Origin: SIAJ01 sp963773845
GTDB taxonomy: Bacteria; Planctomycetota; Planctomycetia; Gemmatales; Gemmataceae
Length of the DNA: 64,000 nucleotides
Assembly: GCA_963773845.1 (NCBI GenBank)
Contig: CAVZCU010000012.1
Span: forward strand, 1,116,001 to 1,180,000
Direction of reading: 5' to 3'
Part shown: positions 46,305 to 56,135 of the stretch, one piece after another
Layout of the letters: the number at the start of each line of letters is the position of its first letter
How positions within the stretch are numbered: position 1 is the stretch's first letter
The notes under the pieces: model-generated
What the model saw: the letters and a program-made list of their open reading frames with translations, nothing else
Databases searched by the model: none
Told to the model about the DNA's origin: nothing
Made by a program: the position numbers and the translations under genes

Positions 46305-47600
46305 ATGCAACGACCGAAAAGTCACGCCGCGTTCGAGCGAGCCAGGAATGTCATCCCAGGCGGCGTCAACAGCCCGGCCCGTGCTTTCGGCGCCGTTGGC
46401 GGCGAACCCATCTTCATCGCCCGTGGCGAAGGGGCCTATCTCTACGACATCGACGGCAACCGCTACCTCGATTACATCGGCTCCTGGGGGCCATTGATTC
46501 TGGGGCATGCCCATCCCCGAGTCGTGGAAGCCGCCGTCGAAGCCGCCCGAGGAGGAAGCAGTTTCGGCGCGCCGACCGAGCGCGAAACCGAGTTGGCGGA
46601 GTTGATTCGCGAAGCCATGCCATCCGTCGAGATGGTCCGCATGGTCTCATCGGGGACGGAAGCGGCGATGAGTATCGTGCGGGTGGCACGCGGCTACACC
46701 GGTCGCGATCTCATTGTCAAGTTCGCCGGCTGCTATCACGGACACGTGGATAGCCTGCTCGTTTCGGCCGGATCGAGCGCCCTGACACATGGAGTGCCGA
46801 CGAGCCCTGGCGTTCCCGAGGGCTGCACGGCAGACACGGTTGTCTTGCGGTTCAATGACGTCCAGGCGTTGCGGGACTTGTTTCACGCCCGCGGCGATCA
46901 GATTGCTGGAGTCCTTCTGGAACCCGTTGTCGGAAATATGGGGCTGGTGGTACCCTCAAGCGAATTTCGTCAAGAGCTTCGGTGGCTGACTCGGAAATAT
47001 GGGGCTTTACTCATTTATGACGAAGTGATGACAGGATTCCGCCTGTCGTATGGGGGCGCGCAACAGCTGTTCGGCGATACGCCGGACCTGACCGTGCTCG
47101 GAAAGATTGTGGGTGGCGGCTATCCGGTTGGCGCTTATGGCGGTCGGGCCGAGATAATGAGAAAGGTCATGCCGGCCGGGCCCATCTTTCAAGCAGGGAC
47201 TTTGTCTGGCAACCCGGTTGCAATGGCCGCCGGCATTGCCACGCTTCGGGAATTGAAGGAGAATCCACCTTACGAACGCTTGGAACAGATGGGTGGAGAA
47301 CTGGAGAAAGGCCTGCATTTTGCGGCTCGTAACATCCCGCACCAGATCAACCGCGTCGGTAGTATGTGGACGCTGTTTTTTACCGACACTCGGGTTATTG
47401 ATCTCGATAGTGCAAAAACCAGTGACGCCCAGCGCTTCGGCTTGTTTTTCTGGCATATGATGGATCGGGGTGTTTATCTGCCTTGCAGCCAGTTTGAGGC
47501 GGCATTTGTCTCGGATGCTCATACCATGACAGATGTACAAATGACGGTACAGGCGGCAGAACTGGCGATTCAGGCATTGGCGAGCCCAGCGGCTCAATAG
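46305..47600 (+). CDS. hemL: Glutamate-1-semialdehyde 2,1-aminomutase
   Basis: 431 residues. N-terminal VIPGGVNSPARAFGAVGG, SWGPLILGHAHPRVVE, VRMVSSGTEAAMSIVRVARG, CYHGHVDSLLVSAGSS, IYDEVMTGFRLS, and the PLP lysine in LGKIVGGGYPVGAYGG. It converts glutamate semialdehyde to 5-aminolevulinate in tetrapyrrole synthesis. The gap to the preceding nuclease gene is 58 bp. A palindromic repeat follows the stop. Confidence 0.96.
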   Translation: MQRPKSHAAFERARNVIPGGVNSPARAFGAVGGEPIFIARGEGAYLYDIDGNRYLDYIGSWGPLILGHAHPRVVEAAVEAARGGSSFGAPTERETELAELIREAMPSVEMVRMVSSGTEAAMSIVRVARGYTGRDLIVKFAGCYHGHVDSLLVSAGSSALTHGVPTSPGVPEGCTADTVVLRFNDVQALRDLFHARGDQIAGVLLEPVVGNMGLVVPSSEFRQELRWLTRKYGALLIYDEVMTGFRLSYGGAQQLFGDTPDLTVLGKIVGGGYPVGAYGGRAEIMRKVMPAGPIFQAGTLSGNPVAMAAGIATLRELKENPPYERLEQMGGELEKGLHFAARNIPHQINRVGSMWTLFFTDTRVIDLDSAKTSDAQRFGLFFWHMMDRGVYLPCSQFEAAFVSDAHTMTDVQMTVQAAELAIQALASPAAQ

Positions 47601-47617
47601 CAGAGCCTCATATTCGT

Positions 47618-47685
47618 GAGCCGAGCGGGCGTAACCCGTCCGGTAATCACTACAACACCCGGCGGCTAACGCTGCTTGGCTGGCC
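47618..47685. repeat. Dispersed hairpin element, third copy
   Basis: GAGCCGAGCGGGCGTAACCC ... GGCGGCTAACGCTGCTTGGC around a TAATCACTACAACA core, which is the reverse complement of the core in 22403-22469 and 33676-33739. Arms are more diverged here, with no arm amplification. It lies between hemL and a phosphoesterase. Confidence 0.75.
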
Positions 47686-47818
47686 AACAAGCGGCTCGCA
47701 GACTTGACACTTGCGCTCCAACGGAAGTAAAGTGTCCTAATCCCACCGCAGATCCCACACGACTCCGGACCGGCGGAGGCGGATCCATCCGTTGGTCCAG
47801 TCCGGGGAGCGTCCAGGC

Positions 47819-48568
47819 GTGAAGGCGATAATCAGCGACATCCATGGCAACCTGGAAGCTCTCCAGGCCGTTCTGGACGACATTTCCACACAAAATGTCG
47901 ATGAAGGGGTGTTTTGCCTCGGCGATGTGATTGGCTACGGGCCCAATCCACGCGAGTGCATCGATCTCGTCATGGATTGCAAACTTGTGCTCCTGGGCAA
48001 TCACGACCAGGGCGCCTTGTTCGACCCGGATGGTTTCAATCCCGCCGCCGAACGGGCGATCATGTGGACCCGCGATCAATTGGAGCAGCCGTCCGAAGCG
48101 CGGCAATCGCGCGAGCGCCGCTGGGAATTCCTTGCCGACCGCCCGCGATCGCACAAGGACAACTCAACGCTATTCGTTCATGGTTCGGCACGCAACCCGC
48201 TCAATGAGTACGTTTTTCCGGAAGACATCTACAACCAGCGAAAAATGGAAAAGATTTTCACGCTGGTGGAGAAGTACTGTTTCCAGGGACACACGCACGT
48301 TCCCGGGATTTTTACCGAGAGCCTGCAGTTCCTGACCCCCGATGATGTCAGCCTCCAATACCGCCTGGATGGACGCAAGACGCTATGCAACGTTGGCTCG
48401 GTCGGTCAGCCGCGCGACCTGGACCCTCGTGCCTGTTATGTCCTGTTTGACGGCGAAAGCATCCGCTACCGGCGGGTCGAATACGATTACGAAATCACGA
48501 TTCGAAAGATCTACGACATTCCCGATCTGGATAACTTTCTCGGCGACCGGTTGCGGGAAGGACGATAG
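47819..48568 (+). CDS. Metallophosphoesterase (YfcE/calcineurin-like)
   Basis: 249 residues from GTG 47819 (GGGGAG upstream). Motifs: AIISDIHGNLEALQAVL (Asp, His), CLGDVIGYGPNPREC (GD-x-x-GYG), LLGNHDQGAL (GNHD), FQGHTHVPGIF (GHTH). These coordinate two metals. Likely phosphodiesterase; substrate unknown. A strong terminator follows at 48591. Confidence 0.9.
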   Translation: MKAIISDIHGNLEALQAVLDDISTQNVDEGVFCLGDVIGYGPNPRECIDLVMDCKLVLLGNHDQGALFDPDGFNPAAERAIMWTRDQLEQPSEARQSRERRWEFLADRPRSHKDNSTLFVHGSARNPLNEYVFPEDIYNQRKMEKIFTLVEKYCFQGHTHVPGIFTESLQFLTPDDVSLQYRLDGRKTLCNVGSVGQPRDLDPRACYVLFDGESIRYRRVEYDYEITIRKIYDIPDLDNFLGDRLREGR

Positions 48569-48590
48569 AAAGACGTTCGCGATGGAAACG

Positions 48591-48636
48591 AATGGGACCT
48601 ATGGGACCGATCGAGTCCCATAGGTCCCATTCTTTT
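48591..48636 (+). terminator. Rho-independent terminator
   Basis: A perfect 17-bp stem AATGGGACCTATGGGAC (48591-48607) with GTCCCATAGGTCCCATT (48615-48631), a 7-base loop, then CTTTT. It lies 22 bp after the phosphoesterase stop and 33 bp before yidC. Confidence 0.85.
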
Positions 48637-48669
48637 GGGGACCCTGACCCCGACTCCTAAGATAGTTTG

Positions 48670-51111
48670 ATGGAAAAAAAGAACCGGATTGCGTTCGTTT
48701 ACCTGATCATTGGGATCGCGTTCCTATTTGGTTGGCCGTTGATCCAGAATCGGATTTGGCCGCCGCCGCCGAAACCCGAGAAAGCCACACCGGAACAGCT
48801 CATTGGCCTGGCGCTCGGCACGCCGGTGATGGTCGCCATCGATCCGGAAGTCGATGCGTTGGGCAAAACCGACGCCGAGCGCAAAGAGCAATTACCCAAC
48901 GCATACGGCGCACTGGGTGGTTCGGCGGAGACGGTGGCAATTGCAGTTGATGCCCCAGCGCTGGCTGCTATCGAACGCAACAAGAAGGAAATCAAGCCCG
49001 CGGAACCCAGCAGTTTGATTGCGATGGGCCACGGCGAAAAGCCCTTCCACCTTCAGGTCTATCTCAACAAGCGGGGCGGGGCGATTCAGCAAGTTGTCTT
49101 GACTGATTTCCAGCAGGCCGATCGCGAAGGGCTGGGCGTCAATTACCCGGATGGTTCGGCCAAACCGCTGCACCTTGTCCCCGGCGTCCGCGTGCCGCGG
49201 ACCGAGAAGATTCGCGATCAGCGCGAGGTGCCTGTTCCGGAGTTGGCGCCGGGCCCGATTACGCTCGATCCGGGCCAGTTCGAGCATCCCTCGTACGTCA
49301 TGTATCATTACGAGCGCGAGGGTGATGCCCAGCCCGTCGATACGCTCGGCAATCGCCAATGGCGTGTCGTCCGCAACGAATCGGCAACGGATGGCAGTTC
49401 GCAAGTCGTCGTTTTCGAGACGGATCTCGGTGCGCCATTCTACATCCGCATCACCAAGACATTCACCCTCAATCGCAGCGATTATCACATTGGCTTAACG
49501 GTGTCGATTGTCCCTCACGACCGACCGCCGGACGCGAAGATTGAGCCATTCCGTTATCAAATCGACGGCCCGCGCGGCATGCCGATCGAGGGGGAATGGT
49601 ACACATCAACGCACCGTCAGGGAATCGTCGGCTGGTCGGACACCCGGGTGCTCGAATCCCCACAAACGGTTTGGCATTCGGCCGGCAGCGATAAATACCC
49701 GGGTACGGACAAGCAACCGATTCGCTACGCCGGGATCATGATTCAGTACTTCGCTTCCGCATTGGCGGTCGACGACGTCCAGCCCGAGGGTCAGAACCGC
49801 GATTTCCTCGACTACGTTCGCTTCACGCCCGAGGGGCATGCGATCAAGGTCGGCCCGAAAGCCAAGGAGCTGACGACTCTCAACGACTTGACGTTCCGGG
49901 CCGTGACCAAGCCCCTCAACATCTCCGGTCCGGTCACTCATTCGTATGTGCTGTATCAGGGCCCAGTGAAGGTCCGCCTGCTCAAACAACTCGAAGGCGA
50001 CAAGTCGGTCCCGGACGATACGGTCAACCGGTATCGCGACTCCGATCGACTCAATCTGAGCACCATGACCGATGCTCCGATGCCCAACCTGGTCGGCCGG
50101 ATCGCTAATTTCATCTTTTGGACCGATATCGTCATTTTCTTCACGAACCTGATCCACTCGCTTTTGTTTCTCCTGTCGCATGTGATTCCAAACCTTGCGA
50201 TCTGCATTATTGTGATCACGATGATGGTGCGCGCTTTGTTGCATCCATTCAGCCGGCGGCAGATGATTAATGCCAAAAAGATGCAAGCCAAGCAGCAAAA
50301 GCTGGCGCCGGAGGTCAAGAAACTTCAAGAGAAATATGGCGACGATTTCCAAAAGCTGAACGCGGAAAAGATGAAACTCTACCGCGAACACGGGATCAAC
50401 CCGGCCGCGGCGATGGGCGGCTGCCTGCTGCTCCTGTGTCAGATGCCGATTTTCATGGGACTGTACTACGCGCTGCAAGAGAGCGTATTCTTCCGTCTCG
50501 AGTCTGTATTCGACAGCTATTGGATTCCGAATTTGGCCGCTCCGGACATGCTGGTCTGGTGGACCGAGAACATTCCGTTCATTTCGCAGCCCGATGATCT
50601 GGGGGGCATGATTTATCTCGGGCCGTACTTTAACTTGCTGCCGTTGATTGCGGTGTCGCTCATGATGTACACGCAATCGAAGTTGATGCCCAAATCCGAG
50701 GATCCGCAGATCCAAATGCAGCAGAAGACGATGAAGATCATGATGATCCTCATGCTGTTCTTCTTCTACAAGTCGGCGGCCGGGCTGGCGATTTACTTCA
50801 TCTGCTCGAGCGTCTGGGGAATGATCGAAAGGCGATTGATACCCAAGAATGTGGGCGTGGAAGAGGAGCCTTCGCCTCGCGCCGGCCCCGGGCCGAAAGA
50901 CCGCGAGACGCCAAAGCCCGTGGAACCAAAGGGCTGGCTTGGCAAGAAGATGGTTGTCTGGCGTGAAAAGTGGGACAAGATTCTCGAAGACGCGGCGAAA
51001 CAACAGCAGCACCAGCGTGACCAGCGCGGCGGACAGCCCCGTTCGGATCCCGGCCCCGGCCAACCACCTGGGCCCAGGGGACCCGGACGAAGAAAGAAAA
51101 AGCGGCGGTGA
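48670..51111 (+). CDS. yidC: Membrane protein insertase YidC
   Basis: 813 residues. First membrane segment MEKKNRIAFVYLIIGIAFLFGW, then a long extracytoplasmic domain (about 30-480) with PFYIRITKTFTLNRSDYHIGL. The insertase core is about 485-715: NLAICIIVITMMVRALLHPFSRR, EKYGDDFQKLNAEKMKLYREHGINPAAAMGGCLLLLCQMPIFMGLY, and three further membrane segments. The C-terminal tail of nearly 100 residues is Pro/Gly-rich and ends in RRKKKRR, a ribosome-contacting tail by analogy. It inserts membrane proteins with or without SecYEG. No frameshift is present. Confidence 0.95.
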   Translation: MEKKNRIAFVYLIIGIAFLFGWPLIQNRIWPPPPKPEKATPEQLIGLALGTPVMVAIDPEVDALGKTDAERKEQLPNAYGALGGSAETVAIAVDAPALAAIERNKKEIKPAEPSSLIAMGHGEKPFHLQVYLNKRGGAIQQVVLTDFQQADREGLGVNYPDGSAKPLHLVPGVRVPRTEKIRDQREVPVPELAPGPITLDPGQFEHPSYVMYHYEREGDAQPVDTLGNRQWRVVRNESATDGSSQVVVFETDLGAPFYIRITKTFTLNRSDYHIGLTVSIVPHDRPPDAKIEPFRYQIDGPRGMPIEGEWYTSTHRQGIVGWSDTRVLESPQTVWHSAGSDKYPGTDKQPIRYAGIMIQYFASALAVDDVQPEGQNRDFLDYVRFTPEGHAIKVGPKAKELTTLNDLTFRAVTKPLNISGPVTHSYVLYQGPVKVRLLKQLEGDKSVPDDTVNRYRDSDRLNLSTMTDAPMPNLVGRIANFIFWTDIVIFFTNLIHSLLFLLSHVIPNLAICIIVITMMVRALLHPFSRRQMINAKKMQAKQQKLAPEVKKLQEKYGDDFQKLNAEKMKLYREHGINPAAAMGGCLLLLCQMPIFMGLYYALQESVFFRLESVFDSYWIPNLAAPDMLVWWTENIPFISQPDDLGGMIYLGPYFNLLPLIAVSLMMYTQSKLMPKSEDPQIQMQQKTMKIMMILMLFFFYKSAAGLAIYFICSSVWGMIERRLIPKNVGVEEEPSPRAGPGPKDRETPKPVEPKGWLGKKMVVWREKWDKILEDAAKQQQHQRDQRGGQPRSDPGPGQPPGPRGPGRRKKKRR

Positions 51112-51412
51112 TTGTTCGACCGGCGGAAGGCGGCGAATTTGCCGGCAGGTGGCGAGATTGGGATTAGAACCAGGACTCTGAGCCCGCAGCAGCGGAGCCC
51201 GAAGCACAGCGAGGGTCCGCCGCGATGGCGAACCGAGTTTTCACCGACTTGGCCGCCGCCGCGTCACGACTCCTCGCTACACTTCGGGCTCCGCGACATC
51301 GGCCAATTGTCAAAAACCTTTTGCGGACTCACTTAGGCAGCGGCGTGGAAATGATCTACCATCATTCCGCCCAATCGTGTATGAGTAGGCCTGTCTCAAG
51401 GAGGAGACGGCC
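51112..51412. other. Spacer between yidC and IS element, with tRNA-3'-like antisense stretch
   Basis: No gene. At 51150-51175 the plus strand reads GGCGAGATTGGGATTAGAAC, the reverse complement of a tRNA 3'-end pattern (GTTCTAATCCC...CGCC). No acceptor, D or anticodon arms fold around it, so at most it is a fragment. An ISAzo13-type transposase starts 3' of it, so the fragment could mark an old integration site. Confidence 0.35.
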
Positions 51413-52539
51413 ATGTCACCGCTCACGGAAGATGTCATTCAGACCATCCAGTCAGCCACTAAGCTTCTTACCGGCTATCGGCGCCGACAGTTCCAAGCCG
51501 AGACCGCCATCAAATACTGCAACGGTTCCGCCCGTGAGGCGGAGACGACCTTCGGTTGGGGACGTGCAGCGGTGATCACGGGGCTCGGCGAACTCCGTAC
51601 CGGCATCCGTTGCCTGGACGCCTGTCACCTCCGCGGACGCAAAAAGACCGAAGAACTCTGCCCGAAACTCGAGGAGCATGTCCATCGTTTGGTCGACCCC
51701 CATGCGCAGGCCGACCCCAAGTTTCAGACCACCCTGGCGTTCACCCGGATCACCGCCAAGGCTGTTCGCGAGGCCCTGAAAGCCGAGCCCGAGTTGAAGG
51801 GCTTCGTACCCTGCCGGCAGACGGTGGGCTGTCTGCTCAACCGCCTGGGCTACCGGCTCCGCCGGGTCCTCAAAGCCCGTCCCGAAAAAAAATTCCCGAA
51901 ACCGACGCGATCTTCGCGAACGTCCAAGCCGCCCGCATTCGGACGGCGAGCGAAGCGGACACGCTGAGAATCTCCCTCGACACCAAAGCGAAAGTCAAGA
52001 TCGGCGAATTCTCCCGCGGCGGTCAGGCACGCGGCATCGAACCCGTCAGGGCCGTCGATCACGACATGTCTCCCGACGCCGTGCTGGTCCCGTTCGGCGT
52101 GCTGGAGTTGAATCGCGGCAACGTGACGATCCAGCAACCGTGGTTCCTGTTCGGCCATTCGAAAGAAACCAGCGACTTCATCGCCGATGGTCTCGATCAA
52201 TGGTGGAACGAGCGGAAGACGGTTCATCTGGGCGTCCAGCGACTGCACATCGAACTCGATAATGGTCCCGAGATTGCCAGTTGCCGCACGCAGTTCATGA
52301 AACGCCTCGTGGAGTTCGTCGATCGCCACCGGATCGAAGTCGAACTGGTGTACCTGCCGCCGTACCACAGCAAGTACAATCCCATCGAGCGTTGCTGGGG
52401 CATCTTGGAGCAGCACTGGAACGGCACGCTCCTGCATTCGATCGAGCAAGCCTTGCGCTGGGCGGGCACGATGACATGGCGGACGATTCACCCGTTGATC
52501 GCGCGGTCACCACGACTTACGAACGCGGTGTCCGGCTAA
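51413..52539 (+). pseudogene. ISAzo13-type transposase, frameshift in A-run
   Basis: N-terminal SPLTEDVIQTIQSATKLLTG, then FTRITAKAVREALKAEPELKG. The frame breaks at an A8 run near 51886-51893 (GAAAAAAAATTCC). The next frame gives IPETDAIFANV, LRISLDTKAKVKIGEFSRGG, IELDNGPEIASCRTQFMKRL and YHSKYNPIERCWGILEQHW, the DDE-type ISAzo13/IS630-like catalytic regions (Asp, Asp, Glu). An A9 run would restore one protein of about 375 residues. It could also be a slippage site. Terminal repeats were not identified. Confidence 0.8.
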
Positions 52540-52722
52540 CCCAAACCGCATTTGCCCCCATCGCGAGCCGCTTGATCCGTTCCCAGACCTTGCCCAAATG
52601 GAGCCTCATCATTGAGCCCCAGTGACCGGTAGATTTATTTGCGCGGCTGCCCTATCTTGCGGTATGATGTATCGGACCCAAGCCGGCCGGCTCGGGTCCG
52701 AATCGCTTCCCACGGATCGGAC

Positions 52723-54840
52723 ATGACTCGAACTCTCTTCGCTCTCCCAGTTCTCCTCTCCCTCGCGGCCGCCCAAATTTTCGCGCAAGCGGGCTCGGAC
52801 CGGGTAAAGTCCATTGAAGCCAAGATTGATCCACCCGAAGCCAAGCCGGGCCAGACGGTCACATACAAGATCACGATCAAACTCAATCCCGATTTTCATA
52901 CCTATCCGACAGTACAGGCCGACCCGAAGGAAGGTTCGAACACCAGCACGCTTCAGTTCAACAATACCCCCGACCTGATTTTTGTTTCTCCGGTCGTCGA
53001 TCCGCCGGACGCCAAGATGAAACCGGGGCCAGAAGGCGGGTTCCTCTCCTATTACGAGGACGAAGCAACTTTCGAGATCAAGGCAGTTGTTGCTCCCGAT
53101 GCCAAGCCCGGCGACAAGAAGATCGAGCCGAAGCGAGTCCGGTTCACGGTCTGCGACGAGCAGAACTGCGTGCCCGTAAGTCGGAAGCTTTCGGCGAACT
53201 TGAAGGTCTTGCCGGGCTCAGTTCCCGTGGAAGACAAGTACAAAACGGCGGTCGAGAGCGCGATCGCTTCCCGAGTGAAGCCGCCCAGTCCGCCGCCACC
53301 GGAACCGCGTAAGGGCCCGAATTCCGTCGATACCAAGGGCCCGTCAGTTGCACCGCCACAGTCTTCTGGTTCCGCGGAGTCCCAGGGAAAGAATATCAAG
53401 CTAATTCCTTCGGAGAATTACGAACAAGAATTGATGTCCGTGCTCGATGAGCCGGTGCCCGTTGAAGCGACCACGGGCGCCAAGGAAACGGGCTTCGGAT
53501 CGTTTCTGCTGACTGCGGCCTTGTGGGGGATTGTCACGTTGCTGACCCCCTGCGTCTTTCCCATGGTCCCGATCACCGTCAGCGTATTCCTCAAGCAATC
53601 CGAGCGCGAAGGAACCAATCCCGTCGCCCAGGCGGGGGTCTATGCGTTGACCATTGTCGCCGTACTCGGCGTTTCAGCGATGCTCTTGCTGCAGGTCTTT
53701 CGCAATCTCTCGGTCAACCCATGGATGAACATGGGCCTCGGATTGCTCTTCATCGTGTTCGCGCTCAGCTTGTTCGGCATGTACGATATCACGGTCCCGA
53801 GCCGGCTCGTCAATTTCACATCGAAGCGCGAAGGGGGAGGGTACGTCGGCACGGTTTTCATGGGGCTGACATTCAGCCTCATCAGCTTTACGTGCGTCGC
53901 TCCATTTCTCGGCGGTTTCGCCGGAATGTCGGCTTCGGGGAATTACAGTCAGTTCCAACTCGCTTGTGGGGCACTCGCATTCGCCGCGAGTTTTGCCGCT
54001 CCATTCTTCGTGCTCGCGTTATTCCCAAGCTTGATGAAGAAAATGCCGAAGAGCGGCGGCTGGATGAACACCATCAAGGTGACGATGGGCTTCCTCGAGT
54101 TCGCCGCGGCGCTCAAGTTTTTCCGCACGGCTGAACTCCGCTGGCTGGATCAGCCCGCCATCTTCTCCTACGACGTGGTGCTCGCTCTTTGGATCGGCAC
54201 GCTCGTAGTAATGGGGCTTTATCTGATCGGCCTATTTCGGCTGCCCCACGATCACAATCCGCATGTGCATATCGCACCGCCACGGATGCTGTTTGGATTG
54301 ATGTCTCTCGCGATGGCCATTTATTTGACCCCGGCGATGTTTTTGTCGGGCGAGTTTCGCAATCGGCCGGCGGGGGTGGCCTATGCCTGGATCGATGCCT
54401 TCTTGCTGCCGGAGCTTGGCGAGACGGTGGAAGGTTCTGGCGATTTGAAAGGCACCTTGATCGAGGCCCATCAGAAGAATGAACTCGTATTCTTGGATTT
54501 CACTGGAAAAACTTGCACGAATTGCCGGCTCAACGAAAAATCGGTATTCACGAAACCCGAGATTCGAAAATTGCTGAAGCGCTATCGTCTGGTTCAACTC
54601 TACACGGACACCGTGCCGGCAACACAATACGATTCCAGCGTCGTCCTGGACAAACAGAACGACGACGGGGATGCAAATCGCGCATTTGAGGACAAGTACT
54701 TCCGGACCCTACAACTTCCGTTATACGCGATCCTCAAGCCCGAGCCCGGGGGCAAGGCGACCGTCCTCGGCGTCTACAGCGAGGGCAAGATCAATAACGA
54801 AGCGGCGTTCATCGAGTTCTTGAAGAAAGGGCTGAAATAA
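52723..54840 (+). CDS. DsbD-like thiol:disulfide interchange protein
   Basis: 705 residues from ATG 52723. Signal peptide (FALPVLLSLAAAQIFAQA), N-terminal DsbD-alpha-like domain (about 25-170), Pro-rich linker, then eight or so membrane segments with LLTPCVFPMVPITVSVF and SFTCVAPFLGGFAG, each with one Cys. The C-terminal thioredoxin-like domain carries FTGKTCTNCRLNEK (Cys598 and Cys601). It transfers electrons from cytoplasmic thioredoxin across the membrane to exported proteins. The length is greater than that of E. coli DsbD. Located alone. Confidence 0.92.
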   Translation: MTRTLFALPVLLSLAAAQIFAQAGSDRVKSIEAKIDPPEAKPGQTVTYKITIKLNPDFHTYPTVQADPKEGSNTSTLQFNNTPDLIFVSPVVDPPDAKMKPGPEGGFLSYYEDEATFEIKAVVAPDAKPGDKKIEPKRVRFTVCDEQNCVPVSRKLSANLKVLPGSVPVEDKYKTAVESAIASRVKPPSPPPPEPRKGPNSVDTKGPSVAPPQSSGSAESQGKNIKLIPSENYEQELMSVLDEPVPVEATTGAKETGFGSFLLTAALWGIVTLLTPCVFPMVPITVSVFLKQSEREGTNPVAQAGVYALTIVAVLGVSAMLLLQVFRNLSVNPWMNMGLGLLFIVFALSLFGMYDITVPSRLVNFTSKREGGGYVGTVFMGLTFSLISFTCVAPFLGGFAGMSASGNYSQFQLACGALAFAASFAAPFFVLALFPSLMKKMPKSGGWMNTIKVTMGFLEFAAALKFFRTAELRWLDQPAIFSYDVVLALWIGTLVVMGLYLIGLFRLPHDHNPHVHIAPPRMLFGLMSLAMAIYLTPAMFLSGEFRNRPAGVAYAWIDAFLLPELGETVEGSGDLKGTLIEAHQKNELVFLDFTGKTCTNCRLNEKSVFTKPEIRKLLKRYRLVQLYTDTVPATQYDSSVVLDKQNDDGDANRAFEDKYFRTLQLPLYAILKPEPGGKATVLGVYSEGKINNEAAFIEFLKKGLK

Positions 54841-55235
54841 GGTCGCGTAAAACGCACGAACCTCGCGATCGGGGGCGCCGATTCATTGCGCGGCTCAATT
54901 GCAACGAAATAAACGAAAGACTTGTCGTCACTTAAGTTAGACTCCGTGCGAAATGGATTGCAGGGCTATAGACGGGGGGTTGCAGTGCAATCCAACTTCG
55001 ACGGCAGGATGTGATCCGCCCGTACATTTACGAGTTCGGAATTCGGGTCGCGAGCCGTCTGCGTGAATTGAAGTCTCGAACAATCGAATCCGAAGGATTC
55101 GCGGCGACACTGCTGTCCCGTCGCCATCAAATCTGATGCAAGTCCGATCGCAATTATCACGGCGCCTGGCCGACATTGCCGTTGGAGTCCGTTCGGTCGC
55201 TGGCGGCCGGATGGAGACTGCGATATAGTGGGAAT
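54841..55235. other. Gene-free spacer
   Basis: About 395 bp with no convincing gene or strong hairpin. An AT-richer stretch near 54900-54945 could hold a promoter. Nothing else seen. Confidence 0.4.
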
Positions 55236-56135
55236 ATGTCCGGCCCGGAATGGATTGCGCCAATGTCAGCGGCGGCGAGCGATACTACGGCAAAACGCGA
55301 ACGCCTCCTGGCAATTTTGCGCTCGTATGTTGATGGTGTAGCGGTCGCACTGAGCGGCGGGATCGACAGCACGCTGGTCGCGAAAGCCGCGGCAACGGCC
55401 CTGGGTGACAAGGCGGTCGCCGTCACGGCCGACAGCCCAAGCGTACCGCGCAGCGAGCTTGAAGGGGCCCGGCGAATCGCAGCGGAAATCGGCATTCGCC
55501 ATGAGGTGATTTCTACGACGGAATTTGACAACCCGGATTATCGGCGGAACGACGGTTCACGGTGCTACTATTGTAAGAGCGAACTGTACGACCAGATCAT
55601 TGCTCAACTGCCTAAGCTGGGTGTAGGCATGGTTTGCAGTGGCGCCAACCTCGACGACCAGGGCGATTATCGTCCGGGCCTGACCGCCGCGGCCGAACGG
55701 CAAATTCGCCATCCATTGCAGGAAGCGGGATTCACAAAAGCCGACGTTCGGGCCGTGGCGCGGGCGTGGAAACTGCCGAATTGGGATAAGCCGGCCTCGC
55801 CGTGCCTGTCAAGCCGATTGGCGCCGGGATTGGCCGTGACTTCGGAGCGAACGGGAAGAATCGAAGCCGCCGAGGCGTATCTCAAGTCGCTGGGCCTGCG
55901 CGATTGTCGGGTGAGATTGCACGAAGGCGAGTTGGCTCGCATCGAAGTACCCATGACCGAAATTGCTCGACTGGCCCAGCCGGCCGTCAGCGCCCAATTG
56001 AGCCGCAGAATGCATGAACTCGGCTTTCGGTTCGTGACGCTGGACTTGGATGGCTTGCGAAGCGGTAGTCTAAACGATCTGGTGAGTCTCGAAATCAAGA
56101 GTCGGTTCTCCGCCGCGTCGGAGGTGTCGTTATGA
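55236..56135 (+). CDS. larE: ATP-dependent sacrificial sulfur transferase LarE
   Basis: 299 residues from ATG 55236. PP-loop GVAVALSGGIDSTLVAKAA, then GSRCYYCKSELYDQI, SGANLDDQGDYRPGLTAAAE, and KPASPCLSSRLAPGL, which contains the Cys position used as sacrificial sulfur donor in relatives. It makes the sulfurated nickel-pincer nucleotide cofactor with LarB and LarC, neither of which is nearby. Coupled to an 84-residue gene (ATGA overlap). Confidence 0.93.
   Translation: MSGPEWIAPMSAAASDTTAKRERLLAILRSYVDGVAVALSGGIDSTLVAKAAATALGDKAVAVTADSPSVPRSELEGARRIAAEIGIRHEVISTTEFDNPDYRRNDGSRCYYCKSELYDQIIAQLPKLGVGMVCSGANLDDQGDYRPGLTAAAERQIRHPLQEAGFTKADVRAVARAWKLPNWDKPASPCLSSRLAPGLAVTSERTGRIEAAEAYLKSLGLRDCRVRLHEGELARIEVPMTEIARLAQPAVSAQLSRRMHELGFRFVTLDLDGLRSGSLNDLVSLEIKSRFSAASEVSL

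Noticed and set aside
51150..51200. tRNA gene on the minus strand
   Set aside because: Only a 3'-end-like stretch is present; D and anticodon arms do not fold. Kept as a weak note in the spacer feature.
49606..51207. 533-residue minus-strand frame across yidC
   Set aside because: Antisense shadow of yidC, whose membrane segments and insertase motifs are clear.
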